Shown: positions 1 to 9,566, counted from the first letter of the stretch. The stretch: DNA of 44,289 bases from Hyphomicrobiales bacterium (GCA_025362655.1 JANYFM010000153.1:1-44289); one strand, 5' to 3'. The notes: generated by a model not told the origin, from the letters alone. Numbers and translations are program-made.

Positions 1-532
1 GGCCAGGAACATGTTTCATGACGGGAAGCACGCCGCCCTGCATCATGCCCTCGCTGACCGCCCTCCCGAACAGCGCCACCGTGTCCGCATCCTCCCCATA
101 AGCGCGGTCGCCGACGATGGCATGGCTTCCGGGCACGGGGACGTCGAGCACCGGCAGGCAGTTGACGGTGATCCCGGCTTCCGCAAGGTCCGCTGCCATC
201 AAGCGTGCGGAAAGTCTCGCAAGCTCCAATTGCTCCGCCAGTTCCACGCCGGCAAGGGCGTTGAATTTGGCGGCTGCCGGGTATTTGCGCCAGTTCGGCG
301 GCCCCATCCGCTGGACACGGCCGCCCTCTTGATCGATCAGCACGGGGGCGTTGGCGCGCCCTGTCATTTCCCTAAAACTTTCAACCAGAGCAGCGAGTTG
401 CGCGGGCGTATCGATGTTGCGCTTAAAGAGGATCAGGCCCCAAGGCTGATATCGCCCTATGAAGGCTCGCTCCTCCGCGCTCAGCGCCAGCGCCGCGCAG
501 CCGCAGATAAAGGCTCGGGCGTCCGGGGCCAT
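1..532 (-). CDS. nagZ: beta-N-acetylhexosaminidase NagZ (partial, runs off left edge)
   Basis: Reverse-strand reading gives MAPDARAFICGCAALALSAEERAFI...WGLILFKRNIDTPAQL...VLIDQEGGRVQR...GITVNCLPVLDVPVPGSHAIVGDRAYG...MKHVPG, with GH3/NagZ motifs; neighbours SPOR and argS agree. A TTG start slightly upstream is possible. Confidence 0.93.
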   Translation of the reverse strand, partial: MAPDARAFICGCAALALSAEERAFIGRYQPWGLILFKRNIDTPAQLAALVESFREMTGRANAPVLIDQEGGRVQRMGPPNWRKYPAAAKFNALAGVELAEQLELARLSARLMAADLAEAGITVNCLPVLDVPVPGSHAIVGDRAYGEDADTVALFGRAVSEGMMQGGVLPVMKHVPG

Positions 533-599
533 CAGCGTATCCCTCAATGAAACGGCGCGGAGCCTTGGCCCGCGCCGCGGTAGTTCTCGACAAGTCCGC

Positions 600-2120
600 T
601 CAGCGCGCGACGAAGCAATCGCCGCCGCCGCCCTTGACCTTTGAGCAAAGCGCCGAGGCGTTTTCCTGCGTCAGGCCGACAATGCGCACGCGGTAGACCG
701 TCTTGCCGTTGACGTCGCCTTTGGTGACGACGGCGCGGCGGCCTTCCAGCGTCGAGCTTAATTGCGTTTGCAGACGGGTGGCCTTGTCGCGGGCTTCGGC
801 ATCGCTGCCCGCCGAGCCCAATTGCACGGCAAATCCGCCGCCGCCGCCAGCCGCAGGCTGGGTTTCCGTCGCCGCCTTTTGCGCCGGTTTTGGCGCGGGT
901 TTGGCGGTGACGGTGCGCGTCACCGGCGCATCAGGATCGTCCGCAACCGGGGTGCGGGTTGCGACGCGTATCGTGGCTTTGGGGGCAGCGGGAGCAGGCT
1001 TGGGCGCAGCCGCAACAGGCGCGGCGGCAATGGCAGCCGGGCGCGGCGGCGGCGCGGGCACGGGGGCAACGGCTGCCGGAGGCGTCGATGAAACCGGGAT
1101 ATCCGAGCCAATGATGGAACCGTCGGGACGAACAGAGACGGTCTTGACCTTGCGCGGTTCAGGGAAAATACCGTTCGCGGCGGCCGGGGCAGCGGGCCGC
1201 GCGGTTCTGGCGACATCAACGGGTTGCTCCACTGTGCCGGTGACGCGGCTGACGGCCAGCTTGTCGCCGGTTTTGTCCAGAACCGAGGCGGCGGGAGCGC
1301 CGGCAGCGGCAACCGTCTCGTTTGGCACCTTCGCCGGGCCGGCGGCGGCCTTGATCATCGGCGCCTCGCCTTGCCCCGCAGGGCCGCTTTTAAGCGCGAA
1401 AGTCCCGCCGATTCCCGCCACAACCAAAGCCAGCGCGCCGCCCATGGCATATAGGCGGGCGCGCGAGCGCGGCGGCTCCATCAACGGCGGCGGCGGCAAA
1501 TGATCCACTTCGTCAGGCCAAGCCTCCGCTTGGCCTTCGTTGGAATATCCATGATGATATGCACCCTCTGCTGGAGGGGCTTGGGCTTGGGTCTCATGGG
1601 CCGGAACATCCGAAACCCGCCCGGTTTTTGGCTCGGCATGGAGCTGATGCTGGGCGCGGTGACCGGCGAATTCACTGAAAACGGCGGCTTCCGCCTCCGC
1701 CGCGTGTTGATGGGCCGCAGGCAGGTCGGCCGGTTCAAGGGGATGCTGATGTCCGGCCAATTCGGCTTCCGCGCGGCGCGCGTCCATTAGATCGCGCATC
1801 CAAGCCTCGTGCTCGGTGCCGGCGCCGGGTAATTTGGGGACGGGAGACTGGTGGACGGGGCCGGGATCGGCGGCAAAATGCGCCTCGGCGGCGGCCGGAT
1901 AAGGCGCTTCCGGCATGACTTCCGGGGCGCGCGATGGCGCGGGGGCGGCAGAGGGATTGCGAAAGGCCCCTGCAAACGGGTCTTGCCCGCCCTCAACGAG
2001 GCGGGCGAGTTCGGTGAGCGGATCCTCATGATGAGCCCGCGCGTTATCGGGACCGCGCAAGCGGCGTTCGAATTCGCCGAGATCGACCGGCTGGCGGGGC
2101 CTTGCTGCTGCTTCACTCAT
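600..2120 (-). CDS. SPOR domain-containing protein (single TM helix, Pro/Ala-rich linker, C-terminal SPOR)
   Basis: ORF 600..2141 with likely start MSEAAARPRQ at 2120; TM segment LYAMGGALALVVAGIGGTFAL; C-terminal GFAVQLGSAGSDAEARDKATRLQ...VYRVRIVGLTQENASALCSKVK is SPOR-like; lies between argS and nagZ. Confidence 0.88.
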   Translation of the reverse strand: MSEAAARPRQPVDLGEFERRLRGPDNARAHHEDPLTELARLVEGGQDPFAGAFRNPSAAPAPSRAPEVMPEAPYPAAAEAHFAADPGPVHQSPVPKLPGAGTEHEAWMRDLMDARRAEAELAGHQHPLEPADLPAAHQHAAEAEAAVFSEFAGHRAQHQLHAEPKTGRVSDVPAHETQAQAPPAEGAYHHGYSNEGQAEAWPDEVDHLPPPPLMEPPRSRARLYAMGGALALVVAGIGGTFALKSGPAGQGEAPMIKAAAGPAKVPNETVAAAGAPAASVLDKTGDKLAVSRVTGTVEQPVDVARTARPAAPAAANGIFPEPRKVKTVSVRPDGSIIGSDIPVSSTPPAAVAPVPAPPPRPAAIAAAPVAAAPKPAPAAPKATIRVATRTPVADDPDAPVTRTVTAKPAPKPAQKAATETQPAAGGGGGFAVQLGSAGSDAEARDKATRLQTQLSSTLEGRRAVVTKGDVNGKTVYRVRIVGLTQENASALCSKVKGGGGDCFVAR

Positions 2121-2195
2121 GATACACCTCGCGATGCGCATCCCGCCCGGAACGTCCGTCCCCGCGCTGCGGGATCACGGCCATGCGCTGCGAAA

Positions 2196-3968
2196 TCAGC
2201 GCATTTCTTCCGGGGCGCTTACGCCCAAAATGCCCAGCCCCGACGCGAGAACCAACCCTAAGCAAGTCACTAACGCGAGCCGAGCACCTGACAAATCTCG
2301 CCTTTCTTGATTAACAAAGCGCAAATGCGGATGATCTTTACCGCGATTCCAGTGGGAATGGAACGCGCTGGCGAGATCATGAACATAAAAAGCAAGACGG
2401 TGTGGCTCATGCGCGCCCGCCGCCGCCTCGACCTGACGGGGGAACTGGGCAAGCAACTTCATCAGCCCGGCTTCGCCCTCATCATCAAGCAGATCGAGGC
2501 TTTCCCCCGCAAGCGCTTTGGGTGAGAGATCGATTCGGGGAAAAGCGGCAAGCGCTTGCCGGATAACGGATTTGCAGCGCGCATGCGCGTATTGCACATA
2601 AAAAACCGGGTTGTCTTTCGATTGCTCGATAACTTTGGCCAAATCGAACTCCAAAGTCGCGTCGTTCTTGCGAAACAGCATCATGAAGCGCGCGGCATCG
2701 ACGCCGGTCTCATCCACGACCTCGCGGAGTGTGACAAAAGTGCCGCCACGCTTCGACATTTTTACTTCCGCGCCGTCGCGCACGAGTTTCACCAATTGGC
2801 AGAGCTTCACGTCGAGATGGGCCTTGGCGCCGGAAAGCGCCGTCACCGCCGCCTGCATGCGTTTGACGTAGCCGCCGTGATCGGCGCCCCAGACGTCGAT
2901 CATGGTGTGATAGCCGCGGTCGAATTTTGACTGATGGTAGGCGATGTCAGAAGCAAAATAGGTGTAGGACCCGTCCGACTTCTTCAGGGGGCGATCAACG
3001 TCATCGCCGAAATCCGTCGAGCGGAACAAGGTCTGTTCGCGATCCTCCCAATCGTCGGGAAGCTGGCCTTTGGGCGGCGGCAGGCGTCCTTCATAAACAA
3101 GGCCCTTCCCTTCCAAAGCCCGGATAACCGCGCCGACGCGGTCGCCATATTCGCCAGTCGTCAGCGAGCGCTCGGAGAAAAACACGCTGTGGCGGACTTT
3201 GAGAGCCTTCAAGTCCCCGCGGATCATCGCCATCATCGCGTCAATGGCGCGGGCTCGAAAGGGCGCCAGCCATTCCGCTTCGGGCTTTTGCGCGAATGAA
3301 GCCCCGAATTCTTTCGCCAGCGCCTGCCCAACCGGCTTCAAATAATCGCCGGGATAAAGGCCGGCGGGAATTTCACCGATATCCTCGCCAAGCGCCTCGC
3401 GGTAGCGCAGATGGGCGGAACGGGCGAGCACATCGACCTGCGCCCCGGCGTCGTTGATATAATATTCGCGGGTGACGGGATGGCCCGCAAAGGCCAGCAG
3501 ATTGGCCAGCGCATCGCCAAACACCGCGCCCCGGCCATGACCGACATGCATTGGCCCGGTGGGATTGGCGGAGACATATTCGACGTTGACCTTGCCGGGA
3601 TGTTTTTGGGCGGGCTTGCCAAAATCCGCATCCGCGGTCAGGGCGCAGCGCAGCACGCCCTCGAAGACATTCGGCTTCAGGCGGATATTGATAAACCCGG
3701 GTCCGGCAACTTCCGCCTGATCGACGCCCTCTCCCTCCGACAAGGCGAAGGCTATCTCGGTGGCGAGCTGGCGGGGGTTGGGGAAATGCGCCTTTGCCTC
3801 TTTGGCATAGACCATGGCGGCATTGGTCGCGAGATCGCCGTGGGCGGGATCGCGGGTGGGTTCAACCACAAAGCGCGTCAAATCTAGACCGGCGGGCAAT
3901 CTGCCGCTGGCGGCGATGGCGCTCAAAACCGCGCCGACGCGGCTCTGAAAATCAGCAAAAACGTTCAT
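2196..3968 (-). CDS. argS: arginyl-tRNA synthetase
   Basis: 590 aa, [18 protein letters not shown]...[30 protein letters not shown] (class I HIGH-type motif)...VKMSKRGG. Confidence 0.97.
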   Translation of the reverse strand: MNVFADFQSRVGAVLSAIAASGRLPAGLDLTRFVVEPTRDPAHGDLATNAAMVYAKEAKAHFPNPRQLATEIAFALSEGEGVDQAEVAGPGFINIRLKPNVFEGVLRCALTADADFGKPAQKHPGKVNVEYVSANPTGPMHVGHGRGAVFGDALANLLAFAGHPVTREYYINDAGAQVDVLARSAHLRYREALGEDIGEIPAGLYPGDYLKPVGQALAKEFGASFAQKPEAEWLAPFRARAIDAMMAMIRGDLKALKVRHSVFFSERSLTTGEYGDRVGAVIRALEGKGLVYEGRLPPPKGQLPDDWEDREQTLFRSTDFGDDVDRPLKKSDGSYTYFASDIAYHQSKFDRGYHTMIDVWGADHGGYVKRMQAAVTALSGAKAHLDVKLCQLVKLVRDGAEVKMSKRGGTFVTLREVVDETGVDAARFMMLFRKNDATLEFDLAKVIEQSKDNPVFYVQYAHARCKSVIRQALAAFPRIDLSPKALAGESLDLLDDEGEAGLMKLLAQFPRQVEAAAGAHEPHRLAFYVHDLASAFHSHWNRGKDHPHLRFVNQERRDLSGARLALVTCLGLVLASGLGILGVSAPEEMR

Positions 3969-4074
3969 TCAATAGGGTCCCGCCGACCTTGCCTGGCGCA
4001 ATGGGGCGGCGCGCGGGATCGGGCGAAGCGCAGTAGATCAAATCGGCAGGCGGGTCAAAAAGCGTTGCCGGCCG

Positions 4075-4605
4075 CTAAATCCGGTCGGGATAGGGAATGA
4101 TGAAATTGTCGCGGTTGGGCATTTTCACGAGGGGCAGGTTTTTGGCGTCCATCACATCGTTTTCCCCGGCCAGCTTGTTGAGGACGAGGAGATAGGCGGT
4201 CAGCGCGTAGACCTCGTTGTCGCTGAGGGAGCGCGGCATGTTGAAGGGCATGGCGCGCCGGATGTAGTCGAACAGCGTGGTGGAATAGGCATAATAATTG
4301 GCGATGGTTTTGGCGGTTTCAATGCCATTGGTCAGGGGCGCGCCGCCCACCAGCGGGGTCGCCCCCGGCGATCCCCCGCCCTTGCCGCCCTCGGCATGGC
4401 AGGCGAGGCATTTTTCGGCGTAGATTTTCGCGCCCTGCGCCGCCGTGCCGCTTCCCGGCGGCAGGTTGCTTCCATCGGGCAGGACCGCGATGTCCCAGGC
4501 TTTGATGTCGGCCTCGGTCAGCGGCTTGCCAAGGCCCGCGCCCTGCGCCAAAGCCGGGCCGGCGGCGATGCTTAGCAAGAAGCCCAGAGCTTTAAGCGTA
4601 GACAT
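4075..4605 (-). CDS. soxD: c-type cytochrome, SoxD-like, single haem
   Basis: Start MSTLKALGFLLSIAAGPALAQ (signal peptide) at 4605; one CxxCH (CLACH) and downstream Met-containing AMPFNMPRSLSDNEVYALTAYLL; start overlaps the soxC stop by 14 bp. Confidence 0.8.
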   Translation of the reverse strand: MSTLKALGFLLSIAAGPALAQGAGLGKPLTEADIKAWDIAVLPDGSNLPPGSGTAAQGAKIYAEKCLACHAEGGKGGGSPGATPLVGGAPLTNGIETAKTIANYYAYSTTLFDYIRRAMPFNMPRSLSDNEVYALTAYLLVLNKLAGENDVMDAKNLPLVKMPNRDNFIIPYPDRI

Positions 4606-5911
4606 GTTTGATCTCCCCGTTGGCGCCGATGCCCCAGCTGGTGAGGCTGTTGTAGTGCTGGTTGGGGAAGGCCAGCGGATTGGTGATGGGCTCTTTGGTC
4701 TGGCCGCGCTCGGCCACGAAATCAGCGCGCAGCGGCTGGGCATTGCCCGCCTCATCCCAAGCGCGGCTTTGCAGCACCGCCGGTCCACCATCCCATTTCC
4801 ATGGCATAACGAAGCGGGTGAAAGCCTTCTCGTGGACCGGACCCTGAAGCGCCGCCTCGCCCCAGCTTTTGCCGCCGTCGGCGGAGACCATCACTTTCGA
4901 TATCCGCCCCGTGCCCGAATAAGCGACGCCGGATATGGCGTGATAGCCGGGCGCTTTCAGGGTCTGCCCCATGGAGGGAGAGGTGATGAAGCTCTTGACC
5001 TCCATCAGGAAATGGAACCGCCACGTCCGGCCGCCGGGAAGAATCTGCGAATAGGTCTTCGATTCAAAGAATGTCATGGCCGGCTGATCGACGACTTTCA
5101 GGCGGCGCAGGAACTTGACGTTCATATTGCCCTGATAGCCGGGCACCAGCAGGCGCATCGGATAGCCGTTGCCCGGCATCAGCCGCTCGCCGTTCTGGTA
5201 GATAGCGACAAGCGCGTCGTCGTAAGCCTTTTTAACGGGAATACTGCGGTCGAGGAAATGCGCGTCGGCGCCCTCGGCCACCACCCATTTGCCCTTGGGG
5301 TCAATGCCGGCTTCGTCTAGCAAAGTGGACAGGCGCACACCCGTCCACTCCGAGCAGGAGACGAGGCCGTGCAGCCCCTGCGCCGTAAGCTGCACGGGCT
5401 CATTGGAGAACATCGGCGCGGAATTGCCGGCGCATTCGACGAAGGCCATGCGCGTCACCAGCGGATAACGCGACAGGGATTCGAGGCTGAATTCCAGCGG
5501 CTGGCGCACCATGCCGTGGACCACGAGCTTGTGTTTGGCGGGATCAATATTGGGGATGCCCGCGTGGTTGATCGAGAAATGATGGCTGTTGGGGGTGATC
5601 GCGCCGCCGAGCAGATGATGCGGGGTGCGCGCGTGGGAGTTGCGGAACTCGCCGTTGGGATTGCTGAGTGTGCGCGTCACGGGCTTCTCAAAGGGCGAAG
5701 GCGTTTGCAGGACCGGCGTGATGCCGCCGAACTCCAAACTCCAAGCCTCGTCTTTGACCGCCTCGGCCGCGGCCCCCGTCGCGGCGGCGCCTGTGCCAAG
5801 GGCGCCGGCGATGGCGATGCCCCGTCCCAGCAGCGCGCGCCGGTGCAGCAGGCCGTTGCCGGCCACGGACTCAGGCGCGCGCGAACGCGCATTCCCATTG
5901 GATTTTTTCAT
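4592..5911 (-). CDS. soxC: SoxC-like sulfite/sulfane dehydrogenase (molybdopterin) with Tat-type leader
   Basis: RRALLGRG leader, FVECAGNSAPMF (Mo-ligand Cys region), HGLVSCSEWTGVRLSTLL, C-terminus [33 protein letters not shown] start context at 5911. Confidence 0.87.
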   Translation of the reverse strand: MKKSNGNARSRAPESVAGNGLLHRRALLGRGIAIAGALGTGAAATGAAAEAVKDEAWSLEFGGITPVLQTPSPFEKPVTRTLSNPNGEFRNSHARTPHHLLGGAITPNSHHFSINHAGIPNIDPAKHKLVVHGMVRQPLEFSLESLSRYPLVTRMAFVECAGNSAPMFSNEPVQLTAQGLHGLVSCSEWTGVRLSTLLDEAGIDPKGKWVVAEGADAHFLDRSIPVKKAYDDALVAIYQNGERLMPGNGYPMRLLVPGYQGNMNVKFLRRLKVVDQPAMTFFESKTYSQILPGGRTWRFHFLMEVKSFITSPSMGQTLKAPGYHAISGVAYSGTGRISKVMVSADGGKSWGEAALQGPVHEKAFTRFVMPWKWDGGPAVLQSRAWDEAGNAQPLRADFVAERGQTKEPITNPLAFPNQHYNSLTSWGIGANGEIKHVYA

Positions 5912-6226
5912 CGAATCCTCCCTGCCGGACAAAGCTCAGCCCGCGCTTCTCGTCGCGGCGCCAACGCATGCTGCTCCCGCAAACCGGGTTTGTCCAGAAG
6001 AACGTGGAGCGGGGTTTGACGGGCGGGAAGGCTCAGGACATTTTCGCCCGCATCCGCTTAAACGCGAGTGGAAGCGCGATTGGGACTGTCACATTCCGCC
6101 TGATTGGATTTTAATTTATCAGGTCCGCGCAACCAAAATTATTCCCGCTCGAACAGCCGCTCAAGCTGATCTTTTCGGACTGGGAAGTGTCCGCGTTCAC
6201 GCGGTGATCGCACACCCCTCCCCGGC

Positions 6227-6766
6227 TCATGCGCTGTTCTTGATATCCAGCTCCTTGAGATCGCCGAGCTTAACATCCTGATCGCTGGAGAAGCGGTCGC
6301 CGAAATCGAACATGTCCTCGTGCTGGAAGCCGGGGATGTGCTGGACCTCCCACCAGTTATGATCGAGATCCTCCAGATAGAACGAATAGACGCCGTGCTG
6401 CGACACCGGCTTCATGACCTGTTTAATCTTGTACTGCTCCTGGTGTTTCAGCGCGGCGGCATGGGCCTCATCGACTTTCGCGACAGACTCCACATCAACG
6501 CCCCAGTGGTTGAGCACGTTGAGGGGATGCACGCTGTCGCCGACCTCGACGCAGACAATGTGGAATTTCAGCCCGCAGCGCACCGCCATGGCGGGCAGCG
6601 CGTGGCGGACGCATTCAAGGCCGAGAAACTCCTCGTAGAATTTCCGCGTCTCCCGCAGATTCCGGCATTCCAGCGTGCCGTGCGACATGACATAGGGTTT
6701 GATGATCGAATGGCGCTCGGCGTGATCAACGATGCCGTCAACGATTAGTTCGCGTGCAAGGCTCAT
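6227..6766 (-). CDS. VOC superfamily protein (glyoxalase/extradiol dioxygenase-like)
   Basis: MSHGTLECRNLRETRKFYEEFLGLECVRH...LNVLNHWGVDVESVAKVDEAHAAAL...VYSFYLEDLDHNWWEVQ has VOC fold signatures. Confidence 0.85.
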   Translation of the reverse strand: MSLARELIVDGIVDHAERHSIIKPYVMSHGTLECRNLRETRKFYEEFLGLECVRHALPAMAVRCGLKFHIVCVEVGDSVHPLNVLNHWGVDVESVAKVDEAHAAALKHQEQYKIKQVMKPVSQHGVYSFYLEDLDHNWWEVQHIPGFQHEDMFDFGDRFSSDQDVKLGDLKELDIKNSA

Positions 6767-6790
6767 GGCTTCCTCCGGCGTTGTAAATAA

Positions 6791-7831
6791 TTAAGGCGCG
6801 GCGCGGTCGGCCGCGGTTAGGAAAGAATCGGCGAAGAACCCTTGCGCGGGCAGGCCGCGTTTTTGGATAAAATCCCGCCGCGCCGCCTCCACCATAACGG
6901 GCGCGCCGCAAACGTAAACCTGCACGGCGTCAAGGCCCTCGAAATCAGCCATGACGGCTTCATGGACGAGGCCGGTTCTGCCGCTCCACGCGCAGGCCGG
7001 CGTTGGCTCCGACAGCACCGGGATGAAAGTGAAATTCGCGTGATCGCGGGCCCAGCCTTGCGCCAATTCGAGGCGGTAAAGGTCCTGGCGCGTTCTGCCG
7101 CCCCAATAAAGTGTCATCGGCCGCCGCTGATTGACGCCGCGCTCCAGCGCCGTCGAGCAAATCGATTGGATCGGCGAAAAGCCGGTTCCGGCGGCGACGA
7201 AAATGACCGGCTTGTCGCTGTCATCGCGCAGATGAAAAGACCCGAGCGGCCCTTCAAAGCGCATCAGCGCGCGTTCCTTCAAGCCAGCGAGAATTTCCTG
7301 TGTGAAATAACCGCCTGTTGTGTGGCGAATGTGCAGCTCCAGCGCGATGACGCCCTCGGCGCTGGCTTTGCTGGCGATGGAATAGCTGCGGCGGCGCTCA
7401 TCGGGCAGCAGAAAATCTATGTGCTGCCCGGCTAGAAACAGCATATTTTCGTTCAGCGGCAGGCGCAGGCCGAGGATCGTCACATCAGGGGCGGGATGCT
7501 CGATTTTCGAGACGCGGCACGGCACGGTGCGCACGCGGATGCCGGCGAGCCCCTCAAGCTCGCGGATTTCAATCGTCAGATCGCCGAGAGGCTTGGCCTG
7601 GCAAAGATGGGCGAGGCCTTTGGCGCGGTCGGCCTCGCTGAGATAGGCGGGATGGACCTCGCCGAAATCCAATGCGCCCTCGCGCACCGCGCCGCGGCAT
7701 GAGCTGCACACGCCTTGGCGGCAGCTATAGGGAAGCGAAAAGCCCGCGTTGAGACCGGCCTGAAGGATGCTCATGCCGTCAGGCACTTCAAAGCGGTGAC
7801 CGCTAGGCTTCAGTGTGACCCAATGCGTCAT
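6791..7831 (-). CDS. 2Fe-2S ferredoxin / FAD-NAD(P)H oxidoreductase (oxygenase reductase-like)
   Basis: Start MTHWVTLKPSGHRFEV; CRQGVCSSCRGAVREG...LCQAKP 2Fe-2S cluster; RRRSYSIAS FAD motif; VIFVAAGTGFSPIQSI NAD motif; VYVCGAPVMVEAARRDF. Confidence 0.92.
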   Translation of the reverse strand: MTHWVTLKPSGHRFEVPDGMSILQAGLNAGFSLPYSCRQGVCSSCRGAVREGALDFGEVHPAYLSEADRAKGLAHLCQAKPLGDLTIEIRELEGLAGIRVRTVPCRVSKIEHPAPDVTILGLRLPLNENMLFLAGQHIDFLLPDERRRSYSIASKASAEGVIALELHIRHTTGGYFTQEILAGLKERALMRFEGPLGSFHLRDDSDKPVIFVAAGTGFSPIQSICSTALERGVNQRRPMTLYWGGRTRQDLYRLELAQGWARDHANFTFIPVLSEPTPACAWSGRTGLVHEAVMADFEGLDAVQVYVCGAPVMVEAARRDFIQKRGLPAQGFFADSFLTAADRAAP

Positions 7832-7900
7832 GTGCGTTTCCGGCGGGCCTGTCTTGCGCGGCCGCATCCCTGATCGCTCCAAGAATTTCAATTGCGCGGG

Positions 7901-7916
7901 CGCCTGTCAACAGGCG
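7901..7916. promoter_or_regulatory. perfect palindrome between divergent reductase and FAH genes
   Basis: CGCCTGT-CA-ACAGGCG, lying between TTGCGC (7892-7897) and GATAAT (7916-7921) on the + strand and containing TTGACA on the - strand. Confidence 0.55.
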
Positions 7917-7947
7917 ATAATGGCTTGATGATTGGAAAGGATATTTT

Positions 7948-8901
7948 ATGCGTCTTGTGACCGCGCGTTCCGGCCCCGCATTTTGGCCCGGCGTCATGAT
8001 CGGCGACGATATTCTCAACCTCGGCGGCTGCGCGGCGGTTATTCCGGAAGCGCGCGCGCTCCCTCCTGATGTCAGGGGCATATTGGAAGCGGGCGACGCG
8101 GGCTTGGCTCTCGTGCGCTCGATCATGGATGCGGCCGCGAAAACCGGGCATCGTCTGCGCGAGACCGGAGCGCTCGCGCCGGCCGCTTCGGTGAAGCTCG
8201 CCGCGCCCATCCGCAATCCCGGAATCATCCTGTCCATCGGCGCCAACTATCACGAGCATCTCAAGGAAATGAATACGGCGGCGCCAAAGACGCCGATGAG
8301 TTTTTACAAGAGCCTTGGCAGCATCACCGCTTCCGGCGAGCCGATCCTGCTTCCCGCCCGCCACCCAGACATGGTCGATTGGGAGGGCGAGTTCAGCGTC
8401 GTCATGGGCCGGCCCTGCCACCGCGTCAGCGAGGCCGAAGCGCTCGGTTACGTCGCCGGTTACACCATCGTCAACGATGTCTCGGCGCGCGACTGGGTGG
8501 CGCCGGCCTTTGCGGCGCAGGGCATGATGCCCACCATTGTCGCGTGGGAGCACAATATTCTGGGCAAAATGTTCCCGACATTCTGCCCGATGGGCCCTTG
8601 CATCGTCACGGCGGACGAGATCGCCGATCCCCATGATCTGCATCTGGAGACCCGCCTCAACGGCGCTGTCGTCCAGTCCACGAGCACATCGGATCTGGTG
8701 TTCAATGTGCCGCAAATCATCTCCTATTATTCGCAGTTCCTGCAATTCAATCCCGGCGATATCATCACCACGGGCTCGCCCAGCGGCGTCGGCTATGGGC
8801 GAAACCCAAAGCTTTTCATGAAGGCGGGCGATGTGATCGAGGTGGAGGTGCGGGGCATCGGCGTGCTGCGCAACCCCGTGGCGGCGGCGCCGGGGCCGTA
8901 A
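7948..8901 (+). CDS. fumarylacetoacetate hydrolase (FAH) family protein
   Basis: IRNPGIILSIGANYHEHLKEMN...DMVDWEGEFSVVMGR...GYVAGYTIVNDVSARDW...LNGAVVQSTSTSDLVFNVPQIISYYSQFLQFNPGDIITTGSPSGVGYG. Confidence 0.93.
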   Translation: MRLVTARSGPAFWPGVMIGDDILNLGGCAAVIPEARALPPDVRGILEAGDAGLALVRSIMDAAAKTGHRLRETGALAPAASVKLAAPIRNPGIILSIGANYHEHLKEMNTAAPKTPMSFYKSLGSITASGEPILLPARHPDMVDWEGEFSVVMGRPCHRVSEAEALGYVAGYTIVNDVSARDWVAPAFAAQGMMPTIVAWEHNILGKMFPTFCPMGPCIVTADEIADPHDLHLETRLNGAVVQSTSTSDLVFNVPQIISYYSQFLQFNPGDIITTGSPSGVGYGRNPKLFMKAGDVIEVEVRGIGVLRNPVAAAPGP

Positions 8902-8986
8902 ATCCCCGCGCTGCCTGTTTCCTTGAGGCCCAATCGGGTCCAAGATGGCGGGCCGCGCGCCTTCAGCGCGGAATTTGGAGGAAGCC

Positions 8987-9511
8987 ATGAAATTTCCCGT
9001 AAAACCGCTTGGGCTGGCCGCTGGCCTTCTGCTGGCCGCGACCGCCGCTCTGGCGCAGGCGCCCGCCGCAAATCCGCTTGACGCTGTGCCCGACAAAATG
9101 CCCTTCGATATCCCCTACGGACCTCCGATCAGCGCGGAAAAAGCGCTGGTGCTGATCGTCGCAGCCAATGCCGAATCCAAGCAGCGCGGCTGGAAAATGA
9201 ATCTGGCGGTCGTTGATGCCGGCGGCAACCTCGTTGCCTTCCTGCGCGAGACCGGCTCGCAGGTCGCCTCCATCGCTATCTCCCAGCACAAGGCCCGCGC
9301 CGCCGTGCAGTTCCGCCGCGAGACGAAACTCTTCGAGGCCGGCATTCAGAACGGGCTCAATTACATGATCACGCTCGATGGCGTCATCGGCTCGCGCGGC
9401 GGCATTCCCATTGTCGATAACGGCCAGATCGTCGGCGCGATCGGCGTCTCCGGCGGCACGGGCTCGCAGGACGAAGTGATCGCCAAAGCGGGCGCCGCGG
9501 CTTACCGCTGA
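8987..9511 (+). CDS. secreted GlcG/HbpS-like (haem-binding family) protein
   Basis: GGAGGAAGCC-ATG at 8987; signal peptide MKFPVKPLGLAAGLLLAATAALAQA; MNLAVVDAGGNLVAFLRE...GGIPIVDNGQIVGAIGVSGGTGSQDE. Confidence 0.88.
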   Translation: MKFPVKPLGLAAGLLLAATAALAQAPAANPLDAVPDKMPFDIPYGPPISAEKALVLIVAANAESKQRGWKMNLAVVDAGGNLVAFLRETGSQVASIAISQHKARAAVQFRRETKLFEAGIQNGLNYMITLDGVIGSRGGIPIVDNGQIVGAIGVSGGTGSQDEVIAKAGAAAYR

Positions 9512-9526
9512 GAGCCCGCGCCAAGC

Positions 9527-9566
9527 GGCGCCGGAGCCTTGCGGGCGTCACCGCAAATCCGGCGCC
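9527..9566. terminator. compound hairpin at the GlcG/dgt convergent junction
   Basis: GGCGCCGGA-gcc-TTGCGG-gcgtca-CCGCAA-a-TCCGGCGCC: 9+6 perfect pairs with a small 3/1 internal loop; covers the dgt stop. Confidence 0.55.

Noticed and set aside
4445-5320. 291-aa + strand ORF over soxCD
   Set aside because: Antisense to the soxC/soxD CDSs, no recognisable motif.
6099-6123. CCTGAT-N13-ATCAGG upstream of soxC as a regulator site
   Set aside because: Only 6-bp arms in a locally AT-rich stretch; plausible but too weak to claim.
7888-9096. 402-aa - strand ORF over the FAH gene
   Set aside because: Antisense to a convincing FAH-family CDS; composition typical of a GC shadow frame.
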